The notes below the pieces were generated by a model, which ran no database searches, was not told the origin of the DNA, and worked only from the letters and a program-made list of their open reading frames with translations. 44,648 bases of DNA, taken from NCBI GenBank assembly GCA_021297985.1, contig JAJTGU010000222.1, positions 1 to 44,648 on the forward strand, written 5' to 3'. This document shows positions 16,404 to 26,216 of the stretch, in pieces; the first letter of the stretch is position 1, and each line of letters begins with the position of its first letter. The DNA is from Rubrivivax sp. (GTDB lineage Bacteria > Pseudomonadota > Gammaproteobacteria > Burkholderiales > Burkholderiaceae_C). The position numbers and the translations under genes were made by a program.

Positions 16404-18797
16404 TCAGCGCGTCTTGCGCGGCGGCAGGCCGGTGTGCTGGGTCAGGATCCGGCCTTCGGTCACCGCCGAGCGGCGGGCACCGGCGCCCGTGCTGTTCTTG
16501 CGACGGGCACTGGCATAGCCCTCGTCGGCCGTGGGCTGCCAGGTCGGGATCAGCTGGTGCTTGCCGTTGCCGATCAGGTCGGCACGGCCCATGTCCTTCA
16601 GCGCTTCGCGAAGCAGTGGCCAATTGGCCGGGTCGTGCCAGCGCAGGAAGGCCTTGTGCAGCCGGCGGCGCTTCTCGCCCTTCACGATGTCCACGCGCTC
16701 GGCCCGGCGGCCGGGCCCGACGTCGCGGCTGATGCCACGAAGCGGGTCGAGCTGGGTGTGGTACATGGCCGTGGCCGTGGCCATCGGACTTGGATAGAAG
16801 GTCTGCACCTGGTCGGCCTTGAAGCCGTTCTTCTTCAACCACAGCGCGAGGTTCATCATGTCCTCGTCGCGGGTGCCGGGATGCGCGGCGATGAAGTACG
16901 GGATCAGGAACTGCTTCTTGCCCGCGGCACGGCTGGCCTCGTCGAACAGTTTCTTGAACTGGTCGTAAGCACCGATGCCGGGCTTCATCATGCGCGACAG
17001 CGGCCCTTCCTCGGTGTGTTCGGGCGCGATCTTGAGGTACCCACCGACATGGTGGGTCGCGAGTTCCTGGATGTACTCAGGACTCCGGACGGCCAGGTCA
17101 TAGCGCAGGCCGCTGGCAATCAGGATCTTCTTGACCCCCGGCAGTCCGCGTGCGCGCCGGTACAGCGCGATCAGCGGGCCGTGGTCGGTCTTCAGGTTCG
17201 GGCAGATGCCGGGGTAGACGCAACTCGGCTTGCGACAGGCCGCTTCGATCGCGGGGCTCTTGCAGCCGATGCGCCACATGTTGGCGGTCGGCCCGCCGAG
17301 GTCGCTGATGACGCCGGTGAAGCCCTTGACGCGGTCGCGGATCGCCTCGATCTCGCGCACGATGGAGTCCTCGCTGCGGCCCTGGATGATGCGGCCTTCG
17401 TGCTCGGTGATGGAGCAGAAGGTGCAGCCGCCAAAGCAGCCGCGCATGATGTTCACGCTGAAGCGGATCATCTCCCAGGCCGGGATCTTGGTCGCGCCGT
17501 CGTGACTGCCCTGCTCGTCGGCATACACCGGGTGCGGGCTGCGGGCGTAGGGCAGGTCGAACACGCGGTCCATCTCGGCCGTGGTCAGCGGGATCGGCGG
17601 TGGCGTGATCCAGAGGTCGCGGTCGCCATGGCGCTGGACCAGCGCGCGGGCATTGCCGGGGTTGGTCTCGAGGTGCAGGACACGGTTGGCGTGCGCATAC
17701 AGCACCGGGTCCGCCTTGACCTGCTCGTAGGCCGGCAGCCGGACCACGGTCTGCTCGCGCGGCGGCAGTTTCAGCGCGCCGGAGGCCGGCTTCTTCAGCG
17801 ACACCGGCATGGCCACGGTGGCAAGAGCAGGCATGCCTGACGGGACACCGGCCTCAGTGGGCGGCGCCTCGCCCTTGGCACAGTCCGCGCCCTTGGCGGC
17901 CGCCACCTCCTGCGTCGTCAGGTAGGGGTTGATGTGCTCGTCGATCCGGCCGGGTCGGTCGACCTCGGTCGAGTCGAGCTCGAACCAGCCCGGGCGCGCC
18001 GACTTGACCATGAAGGCGGTACCGCGCACGTCGTCGATCTGGTCCACGGGTTCGCGGCGGGCCAGCCGGTGGGCGATCTCGACGATCGCCCGCTCGGCGT
18101 TGCCGTAGACCAGCAGATCGGCCTTGCTGTCGACCAGGATCGAACGGCGGACCTTGTCCTGCCAGTAGTCGTAGTGGGCGATGCGGCGCAGGCTGGCCTC
18201 GATGCCGCCGATGACCACCGGAACGTCGGGGAATGCTTCCTTGCAGCGCTGGGTGTAGACCAGGGTCGCCCGGTCAGGCCTTCGCCCGCCGGCGCCGCCG
18301 GGTGTGTACGCGTCGTCGCTGCGCACCTTGCGGTCGGCGGTGTAGCGGTTGATCATCGAATCCATGTTCCCGGCCGCGACGCCGTAGAACAGCTTGGGCC
18401 GGCCCAGCGCCTTGAACGCGTCGGCCGACTGCCAGTCGGGCTGGGCCACGATGCCGACGCGAAAGCCCTGGTCCTCAAGCACTCGCCCGATCACCGCCAT
18501 GCCGAAACTCGGATGGTCGACGTAGGCATCGCCGGTGACGATCACGATGTCGCACTCGTCGTAGCCGACCTGCACCATCTCGTCGCGGGTGGTCGGCAGG
18601 AACGGCACCGGGCCGAGCCGCTTGGCCCAGTACGGCCGCCATTGGCCCAAGGCCTTGGGCACGGCGGGGGCCGGGGTCAGCGAAGCAAGGGTTTCGGCGG
18701 TCACGAAGAAGGCGTCCAGCGACGGGCGTTTGGCAACCCGCGGATTGTCCCCGCATGGCACCAAGCCGGCGCAGCGCGGGGGATTGCAGTCCTGCAC
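16404..18797 (-). CDS. YgiQ-family radical SAM protein
   Basis: The frame encodes 797 aa from a GTG at 18797. TTG and GTG codons about 11 residues later are also possible, and the conserved part starts near [10 protein letters not shown]. The N-terminal half has the cobalamin-binding-like YgiQ domain ([48 protein letters not shown]). The radical SAM cluster motif CFGGCTFC (CX3CX2C) sits at about residue 457, followed by [13 protein letters not shown] and conserved stretches to about residue 740. The tail is Arg/Lys-rich. YgiQ proteins bind a 4Fe-4S cluster and S-adenosylmethionine, but the reaction is not established. It is a single gene, divergent from the small membrane protein gene. Confidence 0.93.
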   Translation of the reverse strand: MQDCNPPRCAGLVPCGDNPRVAKRPSLDAFFVTAETLASLTPAPAVPKALGQWRPYWAKRLGPVPFLPTTRDEMVQVGYDECDIVIVTGDAYVDHPSFGMAVIGRVLEDQGFRVGIVAQPDWQSADAFKALGRPKLFYGVAAGNMDSMINRYTADRKVRSDDAYTPGGAGGRRPDRATLVYTQRCKEAFPDVPVVIGGIEASLRRIAHYDYWQDKVRRSILVDSKADLLVYGNAERAIVEIAHRLARREPVDQIDDVRGTAFMVKSARPGWFELDSTEVDRPGRIDEHINPYLTTQEVAAAKGADCAKGEAPPTEAGVPSGMPALATVAMPVSLKKPASGALKLPPREQTVVRLPAYEQVKADPVLYAHANRVLHLETNPGNARALVQRHGDRDLWITPPPIPLTTAEMDRVFDLPYARSPHPVYADEQGSHDGATKIPAWEMIRFSVNIMRGCFGGCTFCSITEHEGRIIQGRSEDSIVREIEAIRDRVKGFTGVISDLGGPTANMWRIGCKSPAIEAACRKPSCVYPGICPNLKTDHGPLIALYRRARGLPGVKKILIASGLRYDLAVRSPEYIQELATHHVGGYLKIAPEHTEEGPLSRMMKPGIGAYDQFKKLFDEASRAAGKKQFLIPYFIAAHPGTRDEDMMNLALWLKKNGFKADQVQTFYPSPMATATAMYHTQLDPLRGISRDVGPGRRAERVDIVKGEKRRRLHKAFLRWHDPANWPLLREALKDMGRADLIGNGKHQLIPTWQPTADEGYASARRKNSTGAGARRSAVTEGRILTQHTGLPPRKTR

Positions 18798-18874
18798 AAC
18801 AAGCGCACGGTTTGCGACACCGCGGCGGGACGTCGGGGTCTCAAGCTTGGGCGTGCGGGACCGAAACCCAAGCC

Positions 18875-19270
18875 ATGGACATCCTCGTCACCTCCATGGT
18901 CCTGCTCGTGGGCAGCCTGTTGGCCATCGCACTGGCGATTGCCGGCTGGGAGGCCATGCAGCGCAGCGTCACCGAACAACTCGCCCGCGAGGCGCTCATG
19001 GCCAACGCGCAGGAACTGGAGCGGCCGTTCCTGCCGTCGTGCCCGGCCCCTGGGGAGTTGCCGGTTGCGGCCACCGGGTCGCCCGCTCCGGCAACGCCGG
19101 GCGAGCCCGAACGGCGGCGGACCCTGGTCGACTCGACCTTGGCCCACGCCGCCAGACCCGCAGCGCCGGCGTCAGCCAAGGCTGCGTCGCCAGAGGGTTG
19201 GCCCGACACCGAGCCCATGGCTTCAATCGTCGCCGAGGAGCGGCAACCCTTGGATCTCGTGCTGCACTGA
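18875..19270 (+). CDS. Small single-pass membrane protein, hypothetical
   Basis: The gene encodes 131 aa from [18 protein letters not shown] at 18875; the 40 extra track codons upstream look non-coding. One N-terminal transmembrane helix is followed by a short amphipathic piece ([19 protein letters not shown]) and then a Pro/Ala-rich, low-complexity soluble tail. Third positions are strongly G/C, supporting translation. No family is recognised. The 3' end overlaps the convergent ABC transporter by 48 bp, where both frames are low-complexity. The helix-plus-tail layout would suit a small inner-membrane accessory protein. Confidence 0.55.
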   Translation: MDILVTSMVLLVGSLLAIALAIAGWEAMQRSVTEQLAREALMANAQELERPFLPSCPAPGELPVAATGSPAPATPGEPERRRTLVDSTLAHAARPAAPASAKAASPEGWPDTEPMASIVAEERQPLDLVLH

Positions 19271-21190
19271 GGCCGCGGCACGAGTCGCCGGCCTCGGCGT
19301 GGCGTCGGCGGCGCCCACCATGGTCGCGTCGCCGTCCTCCTCGCCGAGGAAACCACCGCTCTGGTGAGCCCAGAGCCGGGCGTAGATGCCCCCTTGCGCA
19401 AGCAATTCCGAGTGGCTGCCGGTCTCGACGATCTGCCCCTTGTCCATCACGACCAGGCGATCCATCGCCGCAATGGTCGACAGCCGGTGGGCGATCGCGA
19501 CCACGGTCTTGCCTTCCATCAGGTTGTAGAGGGACGCCTGGATGGCCGCCTCGACCTCGCTGTCGAGCGCACTCGTCGCTTCGTCGAGCAGCAGGATCGG
19601 TGCATCCTTCAGCATCACACGGGCGATCGCGATGCGCTGGCGCTGCCCGCCCGACAGCTTGACGCCCCGTTCGCCGACGTGGGCGTCGAAACCCTTGCGG
19701 CCTTTCGGGTCGCTCAAGCCCTGGATGAACTCGGTCGCTTCGGCACGTTCGGCCGCCGACACCATCTGGGCTTCGGTCGCGTCGGGCCGGCCATAGACGA
19801 TGTTGTCGCGCACCGACCGATGCAGCAGCGAGGTGTCCTGGGTCACCATGCCGACCTGCCGGCGCAGGCTCTCCTGCGTCACGCACGCGATGTCCTGGCC
19901 GTCGATCAGGATGCGGCCGCCGGCCATTGCGGCAGCACCATCACCCGCCTTCGGCAGGTCATACAGCCGCAGCAGAAGGTTCACGACCGTGCTCTTGCCA
20001 GCGCCTGAACGGCCGACCAGACCGATCTTCTCGCCCGGCCGGATCGTCAGGTTCAAGCCCTGCACGACCGGTTTGCTGCCGCCGTAGGCAAAGCTGACGT
20101 CCTCGAAGCGCACCTCGCCCTTGGGCACCACCAGTGCCTGAGCCGCCGGGGAGTCCAGCACCGCTCGCGGCCGCGAGAGCGTCTGCAGGCCGTCCTCGAC
20201 GGTGCCGATGTGCTCGAACAGCGAACTCATCTCCCACATGATCCAGTGCGAGATGCCGTTCAACCGCATGGCCATCGCCGTGACCGCAGCGAACGCGCCG
20301 ACACCGACCTGCCCTTGTTGCCACAGCACCAGGCAGCCCAGCGCACTGCCACCGATCAGCAGCACCGACAGCGTCTGGTTCACGATCTCGAAGCCGGTGA
20401 CCAGGCGCATCTGGCCGTGCACCGTCACCATGAACTCCTGCATCGCATTGCGCGCAAAACCCGCCTCGCGTTGCGAGTGCGAGAACAGCTTGACGGTCGC
20501 GATGTTGGTGTACGCGTCGGTGATTCGCCCTGTCATCAGCGACCTCGCGTCGGCCTGTGCCTGCGCGACGCGACCCAGTCGCGGCACGAAGAAGCACAGC
20601 GCCACCGCATAGAGGACCAGCCAGATCAGGAACGGTGTCACCAGCCAGGCGTCGAACGCGCCGACGATGCCGACCATGGTGACGAAGTAGATCGCGACGT
20701 AGATCAGGATGTCGGCAACGATCAGCCACACATCGCGCACCGCCAGCGCCGTCTGCATCACCTTGGTCGCGATGCGGCCGGCGAACTCGTCCTGGTAGAA
20801 CGACATGCTCTGCTCGAGCATCTGGCGGTGGAAGTTCCAGCGCAGCCGCATCGGGAAGTTGCCGAAGATGCCCTGGTACTTGACCAGTGCCTGCAACGCC
20901 GCGAACGCGATGCTCAGCAGCAGCACGCCACCCAGCATCCACAGCGTGCCGCCATGGGCCGAGAAGAAGCTCGCCGGTGGCGTCTTGCCGAGCAGATCGA
21001 TGATGTGCGCCATCATCGAAAACAGCAGCGCCTCAAAGGCGCCGATGGCCGCTGTCAGCAGCGTCAGCAGCAGCAGCCAGCCGCGCAGGCCTTAACTGTT
21101 GCGCCACATGAAGGCCAGGAGTTTCCTGGGCGGCGGAGGTGGCAAAGCCTCGGGGTACGGCGCGACCAGGCGCTCGAATCGTTGGAACAC
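19223..21190 (-). pseudogene. Exporter-type ABC half-transporter with in-frame TAA near its N-terminus
   Basis: The track lists 597 aa from the ATG at 21016, but the frame continues upstream. A GTG at 21190 is preceded by a good ribosome-binding site (GAGAGAGG) at proper spacing and starts a family-like N-terminus (FQRFERLVAPYPEALPPPPP, then LLAFMWRNS). Codon 33 is TAA (21094-21092), after which GLRGWLLLLTLLTAAIG continues transmembrane helix 1 into the track ORF. The rest is intact: a six-helix permease, then Walker A GRSGAGKST, signature LSGGQRQR, Walker B ILLLDEATSALDSE and H-loop IAHRLSTIA. It belongs to the MsbA/multidrug-type fused permease-ATPase exporters acting as dimers in the inner membrane. 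Starting at 21016 would lose most of helix 1. The TAA is one transition from CAA (Gln), so a recent nonsense mutation or a base-call error is likely. Confidence 0.75.
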
Positions 21191-21570
21191 GGGGAACCTC
21201 TCTCCCTGTACACGTCAGTCCACCCGAACCTGTCCCCGCGATTGGCCTTCAACGGCCGGGGCACAGGTCCACGGAGGGTGCCGCCGAACGGGCGACACCC
21301 CTTGCCGATCGTCGGATCAGCAGGCGGCAGCCCGCAGGCTGCAAGGGGGTCGGATGGCGGTCTTCATCGGGTGTCCTTGAGGCCGGTGATGGCCGAGGGA
21401 GCCCGGATCATAGGGCGGCAAAGCGCCGTTGTCGTGGTGGGCAACGCCACAGGCCGGCCCCTTTGTTCTGGGGGGGATGGTCCTGAAACCGGACAAGCGG
21501 CCCGCGAACGGCGACGAGCGGTTTCCGCCAAATCACCCACTTCGATTCCGAACTCGAATAATCGCCAGCC
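21191..21570. other. 380-bp intergenic region, no gene found
   Basis: This lies between the ABC transporter start and the pilin operon. The track ORFs crossing it are shadows with non-protein-like composition. A short inverted repeat (GGCC-TTCAAC-GGCC, near 21244-21257) and an AATAAT hexamer 8 bp before the pilin ATG are the only signals seen. No sigma-54 GG-N10-GC element was found. Confidence 0.6.
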
Positions 21571-22038
21571 ATGCGACAGCGTCCTGCAACCCCACATCGG
21601 TCTGGTCGTCGTGGCTTCACGCTGATCGAGGTCATGATTGCTCTGGTCGTCATTGCCTTGCTGGCGGCAGTGGCGTACCCGGCCTACACCTCGGCCATCG
21701 CGAAGAACCGGCGCGCCGAAGGCGTTGCCGCCATTGCCGCCGTGCAGTTGGCCCAGGAACGCTGGCGCTCCAACCACGACACCTACAGCAACTCGTTCAC
21801 GGATCTCAAGGTCGGCGAGTACTCCAGCCCGTCGGGCTATTACAAGCTGGCGATCAGCGGCAACGACGATGTCGGCTACACGGTCACGGCAACGGCCGAA
21901 ACCGGCAAGGCCCAGGCCAGCGACACGAACTGCGTCCGCTTGCAGATCCAGGTCGAGCGCTCCATCCTGACCTATCGCTCGGGCGCGAGCGCCGGCGCGC
22001 TCGACGAGACCAATCAGCACAAGTGCTGGAGCCGCTGA
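21571..22038 (+). CDS. pilE: Type IV pilin-like protein, PilE type
   Basis: The gene encodes 155 aa. The prepilin peptidase site is clear: a basic leader ending RRG, then FTLIEVMIALVVIALLAAVAYPAY with Glu at +5. The globular part has the usual minor-pilin features, including one Cys in DTNCVRLQ and a second in HKCWSR that could form the D-loop disulfide. The product would be cleaved and N-methylated by PilD and assembled into, or used to prime, a type IV pilus. The short sequence and its place at the head of fimT-pilW-pilX-pilV mark it as the minor pilin PilE rather than the major PilA. It has no Shine-Dalgarno sequence; AATAAT lies 8 bp before the ATG. Its stop overlaps the next start (TGATG). 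Confidence 0.88.
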   Translation: MRQRPATPHRSGRRGFTLIEVMIALVVIALLAAVAYPAYTSAIAKNRRAEGVAAIAAVQLAQERWRSNHDTYSNSFTDLKVGEYSSPSGYYKLAISGNDDVGYTVTATAETGKAQASDTNCVRLQIQVERSILTYRSGASAGALDETNQHKCWSR

Positions 22039-22643
22039 TGCGCCCGGACCGTCGCCAACGTGGCGTTACCTTGACCGAGCTGATGATCACGGTGGTGATC
22101 GCGGCACTGATCCTGACCTTCGCGGTGCCGTCGTTCATGGAGCAGATCGAGCGCCAGCGCCTGAAGTCCGTGCACGACGAACTGGTGGCGGCCATGCAGC
22201 TCACGCGCATGGAAACCCTGTCGCGCAACGCGCCAGGCTTCGTGAAACCTGGCAGCAACGACAGCCAGACCTGCTACCTCCTCGCGCTGAACACCAGCTT
22301 CACCAGGACCCCGCCGGAGGGATGCGACTGCGGCCGACCGGACAACGAGGCGATCTGCTTGCACGCAGAGGCCAAGCTGTTGGGCGTCGTTCGCGTGCCT
22401 CGGAGCACGGGTGTCACCGTGTCGCTCTACAAGGACGGCGCACCCGACTTCGTTTACTTCAACCGGGCCTCCGGGGGCCTGGAGGTCTTGGTCAACGATT
22501 TCGGCCAGACCAAGCCGACCGAGTACGGATTTCGCATCAAGGGTTCACGAGGAGGCGAGATCCTGATGATGATGGGTGTCGCCGGCCGTCCGAGTTCCTG
22601 CCAGGTCGGCGGAACGAACCTCGGCCTGAAGCAGTGCCCCTAG
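22038..22643 (+). CDS. Minor pilin FimT/FimU, GspH type
   Basis: The gene encodes 201 aa, starting inside the pilE stop (TGATG). The N-terminus RRQRGVTLTELMITVVIAAL is a class III signal sequence with Gly at -1 and Glu at +5, followed by the long hydrophobic helix ending TFAVPSFMEQIERQRL. Downstream, ELVAAMQLTRMETLSRNAP is the typical GspH/FimT segment. Several Cys residues (QTCYLLAL, EGCDCG, AICLH) could form disulfides in the periplasm. It would be a low-abundance subunit of the priming complex at the pilus tip, together with the other four genes. Confidence 0.85.
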   Translation: MRPDRRQRGVTLTELMITVVIAALILTFAVPSFMEQIERQRLKSVHDELVAAMQLTRMETLSRNAPGFVKPGSNDSQTCYLLALNTSFTRTPPEGCDCGRPDNEAICLHAEAKLLGVVRVPRSTGVTVSLYKDGAPDFVYFNRASGGLEVLVNDFGQTKPTEYGFRIKGSRGGEILMMMGVAGRPSSCQVGGTNLGLKQCP

Positions 22644-22659
22644 TGCACAGACCGACACC

Positions 22660-23406
22660 ATGAGAACCGAAGCCAGGCGTCTGCTGTCCAGGGGTATTTC
22701 GCTCGTCGAGCTGATGGTCGGCATCGCTGTCGGCCTGTTGGTGGTTGCGGCCGCGACGACCATGGTGACGGCGCAGTTGGGCAGCACCCGCCAGGTGTTG
22801 CTTGAAACCCAGCTCGATCAGGATCTGCGAACCGCCGCGGAAGTGGTCACGCGCGAACTGCGCCGCAGCAGCGCCAGTGTCATCGAAGGCTTCGGCCTCT
22901 GGTACTCGACGGGGCAGTTGCAGACCAACGCGACCGACGGAATGGCCGCGGACCTGACCCCTGGCGATGCCAGCAGCATTTCGATCCGGTACCGGCGCGG
23001 ACCCGGCGAGGAGGGCTTCGGCTTCAAGCTCGAGAACGACACCGTGAAGATGCTGATTCCAGATGGCGGCGCTGGGGTCTGGCAGGAATTGACCGACCCC
23101 CTCAGCGTCAAGATCACCAAGTTCTCGATCGACACCAAGAGAGCCGGCGGGCGTGAACGGTCGGACAACCTGGAGCCGCACATCATCCCGTGCCCATATC
23201 TTTGCCCGGACGGCACCACCGACTGCTGGCCACGCGCCAGGCCGCAGGAATACACACTGAGCATCGAGGGCGAGTCGCTGCGCGATGGGACCGTCCGACG
23301 CAGCTTGAGCACCAGTGTGGCCACCCGGTCCTTGACCACGTCGTTCGAAGTCTTTCCCGGCCAGCAAGGTCAGAACAACCAAGCCTGCCCGACCCTGCCC
23401 AACTAG
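22660..23406 (+). CDS. pilW: Minor pilin PilW-like
   Basis: The gene encodes 248 aa, 16 bp after the fimT-like gene. The prepilin N-terminus LLSRGISLVELMVGIAVGLL has Gly at -1 and Glu at +5. Then come a hydrophobic helix and QLDQDLRTAAEVVTRELRRS, the pattern expected for PilW. The C-terminal domain has Cys pairs (IPCPYLCPDG, TDCW, ACPTLPN) likely to be oxidised outside the cytoplasm. PilW belongs to the FimU-PilV-PilW-PilX-PilE tip set that primes pilus assembly. The gene is slightly shorter than many PilW proteins but looks complete. Confidence 0.85.
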   Translation: MRTEARRLLSRGISLVELMVGIAVGLLVVAAATTMVTAQLGSTRQVLLETQLDQDLRTAAEVVTRELRRSSASVIEGFGLWYSTGQLQTNATDGMAADLTPGDASSISIRYRRGPGEEGFGFKLENDTVKMLIPDGGAGVWQELTDPLSVKITKFSIDTKRAGGRERSDNLEPHIIPCPYLCPDGTTDCWPRARPQEYTLSIEGESLRDGTVRRSLSTSVATRSLTTSFEVFPGQQGQNNQACPTLPN

Positions 23407-23409
23407 ACC

Positions 23410-24948
23410 ATGGCGTCACTCCTGCACACTGCCGCATCCTCCGGTCCCTCCCGGTGGCGGAATCGTGCGCCTGCGCGCGGCGCCGCCACCCTGGCGGTCG
23501 TCATGGTGCTCTTCTTCCTGGTTGCGATGGTGGCGGCCTACAGCAACCGCAGCCTCATCTTCGATCAGCGCACGTCGAGCAATCAGTTGCGGGCGACCGA
23601 GGCTTTCGAGGCCGCCGAGGCCGGGGTCGAATGGACGCTCGCGCAGCTCAACTCCGGGCTGACCGACAACACCTGCAAGCCGTCGACGACCGAAGACGAC
23701 GATGCCCACCGGACGTTCCGCGACCGGTATCTGCGCATCGCGAGCACCGTTGCTGCGACCGGCCTGCCCAACGGAGCCGTGACGGCACTGAACAACACGG
23801 ACAACACGTCGATCCGGGTGCGGTGCGTCTTCAGCGGGGGCGATCCCGACTCGATCGCCTGGAACTGCACCTGTGGACAGCGCAACGTGGCCGTCGATCC
23901 CCCGTCGCGTCCGGCGGGTAACCAGCCGGCACCGGCATTCACCGTGTCGTTCGCCGTCGACACAGCCGCCAACGTTGATCAAGACCCGCTCCCGCGCACG
24001 GCGATCCGGATCATCTCGATCGGATGTTCACAAACCGGGGCCTGCTTCAGATCCACGCCGGCCGCCGATGCCAGCAGTTCGGTTTCTGCGATCTACGCCC
24101 ATGTGGCCTTGCGACCGGCGTTGCGCACCCAGCCCAGTTCCGCGCTGACCGTTGGCGGCAACGTCAACGCACTGCCGGCCGGCGGGTTTGCCGGCGGGGC
24201 TTCGGTGCGACTGATCAACGATCCCCAGGTGGCCATCCGTGCAAACCGCGTGGCGGTCAGCAACGGATTCACCGTGGTCGCAGGGGGCACGGTCGCGACG
24301 GCCAACCTGGACCCGGTTTCGATGCCCGGAACGCCTGGACTGGCCAGCGTCGCGCAGAACGATGCCACGTTGGTACCCGCCGCGATCAATGCCGCTGCCT
24401 TTCCGCCTGCGGGCCTGAGCAGCGCGGATCGATTCTTTGTGCTTCACCTGGGCATGACACCCGATCAGTACCGCCGCCAACCTGCCGTTGTCGTCCTGGA
24501 CTGCAGCAGCGTCTGCTCGGCCGCCAAAGTCAAGACGGAAGCAGCGCGCAACCCGGGCTCGCCGATCTGGCTCACCGGTGGCGGCGGACTGCTGCTCGAC
24601 GAGGACCTCGGCGAACAGAACAACGTTGCCAACGGCTCACAGCCTGCGGCTCGGGGGCCTCTGATGCTGGTGGTCGAAGGGCCGGTCGACGCCAGAAGCG
24701 GCGTCGACTTCTGGGGTGTGATCTACGGCCGCAGCGCCGACTGGATCTGGACCGTGGACGGCAGCGTCTCCATCCGCGGAGCCATCATCGGCGAAGGCAA
24801 CTTCAGCGTGGTGGCGGGCGCCAGCCTGCCGCAGTTGCAGGTGGATTATTCGGACGCCCAGGCGCTTGGCGTCTTCAACTTCCTGCGCACCCGCGCCGGC
24901 AGCTATGCCCGTGTGCCTGCGGGCTGGCGCGACTGGTACGCTGAATGA
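23410..24948 (+). CDS. pilX: PilX-like pilus assembly protein with large C-terminal extension
   Basis: The gene encodes 512 aa. The N-terminal 60 residues are PilX-like: a basic leader ending ARG, then AATLAVVMVLFFLVAMVAAY without the Glu at +5, followed by RATEAFEAAEAGVEW, a conserved PilX_N motif. Classic PilX proteins are about 170-200 aa. Here some 300 further residues follow, rich in Gly/Val/Ala turns (LTVGGNVNALPAGG, WLTGGGGLLLDEDLG, GVDFWGVIYGRSADWIW, VSIRGAIIGEGNF), which suggests a repetitive beta structure. The product would be a pseudopilin at the pilus tip with an enlarged exposed domain. The stop overlaps the pilV start (ATGA). The N-terminal assignment is good; the role of the extension is unknown. 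Confidence 0.8.
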   Translation: MASLLHTAASSGPSRWRNRAPARGAATLAVVMVLFFLVAMVAAYSNRSLIFDQRTSSNQLRATEAFEAAEAGVEWTLAQLNSGLTDNTCKPSTTEDDDAHRTFRDRYLRIASTVAATGLPNGAVTALNNTDNTSIRVRCVFSGGDPDSIAWNCTCGQRNVAVDPPSRPAGNQPAPAFTVSFAVDTAANVDQDPLPRTAIRIISIGCSQTGACFRSTPAADASSSVSAIYAHVALRPALRTQPSSALTVGGNVNALPAGGFAGGASVRLINDPQVAIRANRVAVSNGFTVVAGGTVATANLDPVSMPGTPGLASVAQNDATLVPAAINAAAFPPAGLSSADRFFVLHLGMTPDQYRRQPAVVVLDCSSVCSAAKVKTEAARNPGSPIWLTGGGGLLLDEDLGEQNNVANGSQPAARGPLMLVVEGPVDARSGVDFWGVIYGRSADWIWTVDGSVSIRGAIIGEGNFSVVAGASLPQLQVDYSDAQALGVFNFLRTRAGSYARVPAGWRDWYAE

Positions 24949-26156
24949 AGCCCACCCCCTTGTCGAACCGCCCCGGGCGTGGCCAGCGCGGCGTTGCGCT
25001 GATCGAAGCGCTGGTTGCGCTGGCCGTGATGGGCTTCGGCATGCTGGCGGTGGTCGGGACCATCGGCACGCTGCGGCTGAATGGCGACGTTTCGCGCCAG
25101 CGCAGCGAGGCCCTGCGCATCGCCCAGGACCAGATCGAGGAGTGGCGCGGTTACAGCGTTCTCGACACCACCGCTGACGGAAGGCGAATGGCCTACGAAG
25201 ACATCGTGACCGAGGACAGCTTCACGGTGTCGCGCGCCAACACCACGTTCACGGTCAGGCGATGGGCGCGCGAGGAAGCCGACGTGGCCGGCACTCAGCG
25301 CCCGCAGCGCAAGCATGTCCTGGTGACGGTGCAGTGGTGGGATCGCGTCAGCGACCCCGACAACCCCGACGACAAGCCCCAGGAAGTGCGCTTGTCGAGC
25401 ATGATCGCCGAGGCCGATCCGGCGTTGCGCGCCGTTGGCGTCGCGGCCCCTGCAGGCATCTGGTCGCGCCCGGCCTTCGGCCGAAGTGTCACCGTGCCGC
25501 AAGGTGCGCGTCAGATCAGCGAGGGCCGGAGCGTTCTGGTCCCCCCTGGACAAAGCGGTGGCGACCGCGTCGCACTCGTGTTCAACAACTTGTCCGGCCT
25601 GATGCAGCGCTGCGTCACCCCGGCCCAGACGACCGAGACGGTCGACGAAGCGGACCTGACGGTCGCCAACTGCGGCTCGGACTTCTTCCTGCTGATGCAG
25701 GGCTTCATCCGCTTTTACCTGACACCTTCCGCGACCGCCTTGACCCGAGCCAACGAGATGCGCGTCGCAACCGATGCGCCTCCGGTTGCGCCTGAGGTTG
25801 CCGTCGACCGCACCGAGCCCCTGGTCGGAACAGACACTTGCTTCGTATCCAAGAACGGCAATGTCTTCGAGTACTACTGCGTCGTCTATGCATTCGACGG
25901 CAGAGGTTGGTCCGGATCGCTGCGGGTGGACCTGCCGGGCTTCACCATCGGAGGCGCCGCTGCCGAGTACCGGGTCTGCCGCTTCTTCCCGGTCACCCGG
26001 ATCGAGAGCGGCGTGTCGTTCCAGGATTCCGTGAACCGGAATCTGCTGAACCAGAATCTGGTCATTACGACTGGCGCCAATACCGTGCCTACGAACGGCT
26101 GCAACCTCACCAATGCGGCCGGTCCAAGGGTCTGGCACCACCAACCCCCGAACTGA
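24945..26156 (+). CDS. pilV: Minor pilin PilV-like, enlarged
   Basis: The gene encodes 403 aa, starting inside the pilX stop. RGQRGVALIEALVALAVMGFGMLAVVG is a typical PilV signal/helix with Gly at -1 and Glu at +5. The next segment (SEALRIAQDQIEEWRGY) matches PilV. The remainder is about twice the usual PilV length and contains an RWAREEADVAG...VLVTVQWWDR block and several Cys residues (RCVTPAQ, NCGSDFF, DTCFVS, YYCVVYAF). It is the last pilin gene of the operon. ribD begins 60 bp later with no clear terminator between, so read-through into riboflavin synthesis is possible. No pilY1 follows. Confidence 0.82.
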   Translation: MKPTPLSNRPGRGQRGVALIEALVALAVMGFGMLAVVGTIGTLRLNGDVSRQRSEALRIAQDQIEEWRGYSVLDTTADGRRMAYEDIVTEDSFTVSRANTTFTVRRWAREEADVAGTQRPQRKHVLVTVQWWDRVSDPDNPDDKPQEVRLSSMIAEADPALRAVGVAAPAGIWSRPAFGRSVTVPQGARQISEGRSVLVPPGQSGGDRVALVFNNLSGLMQRCVTPAQTTETVDEADLTVANCGSDFFLLMQGFIRFYLTPSATALTRANEMRVATDAPPVAPEVAVDRTEPLVGTDTCFVSKNGNVFEYYCVVYAFDGRGWSGSLRVDLPGFTIGGAAAEYRVCRFFPVTRIESGVSFQDSVNRNLLNQNLVITTGANTVPTNGCNLTNAAGPRVWHHQPPN

Positions 26157-26216
26157 GCAACCGCCGCGGGTCGGGCGGATTCGCAGGCGCCGCAGCGGCA
26201 AGCTCACGCCTTGACC

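Noticed and set aside
16182-17840. A 552-aa plus-strand ORF opposite ygiQ
   Set aside because: Antisense shadow of the radical SAM gene. It begins inside the reverse of the SGNH hydrolase signal-peptide sequence.
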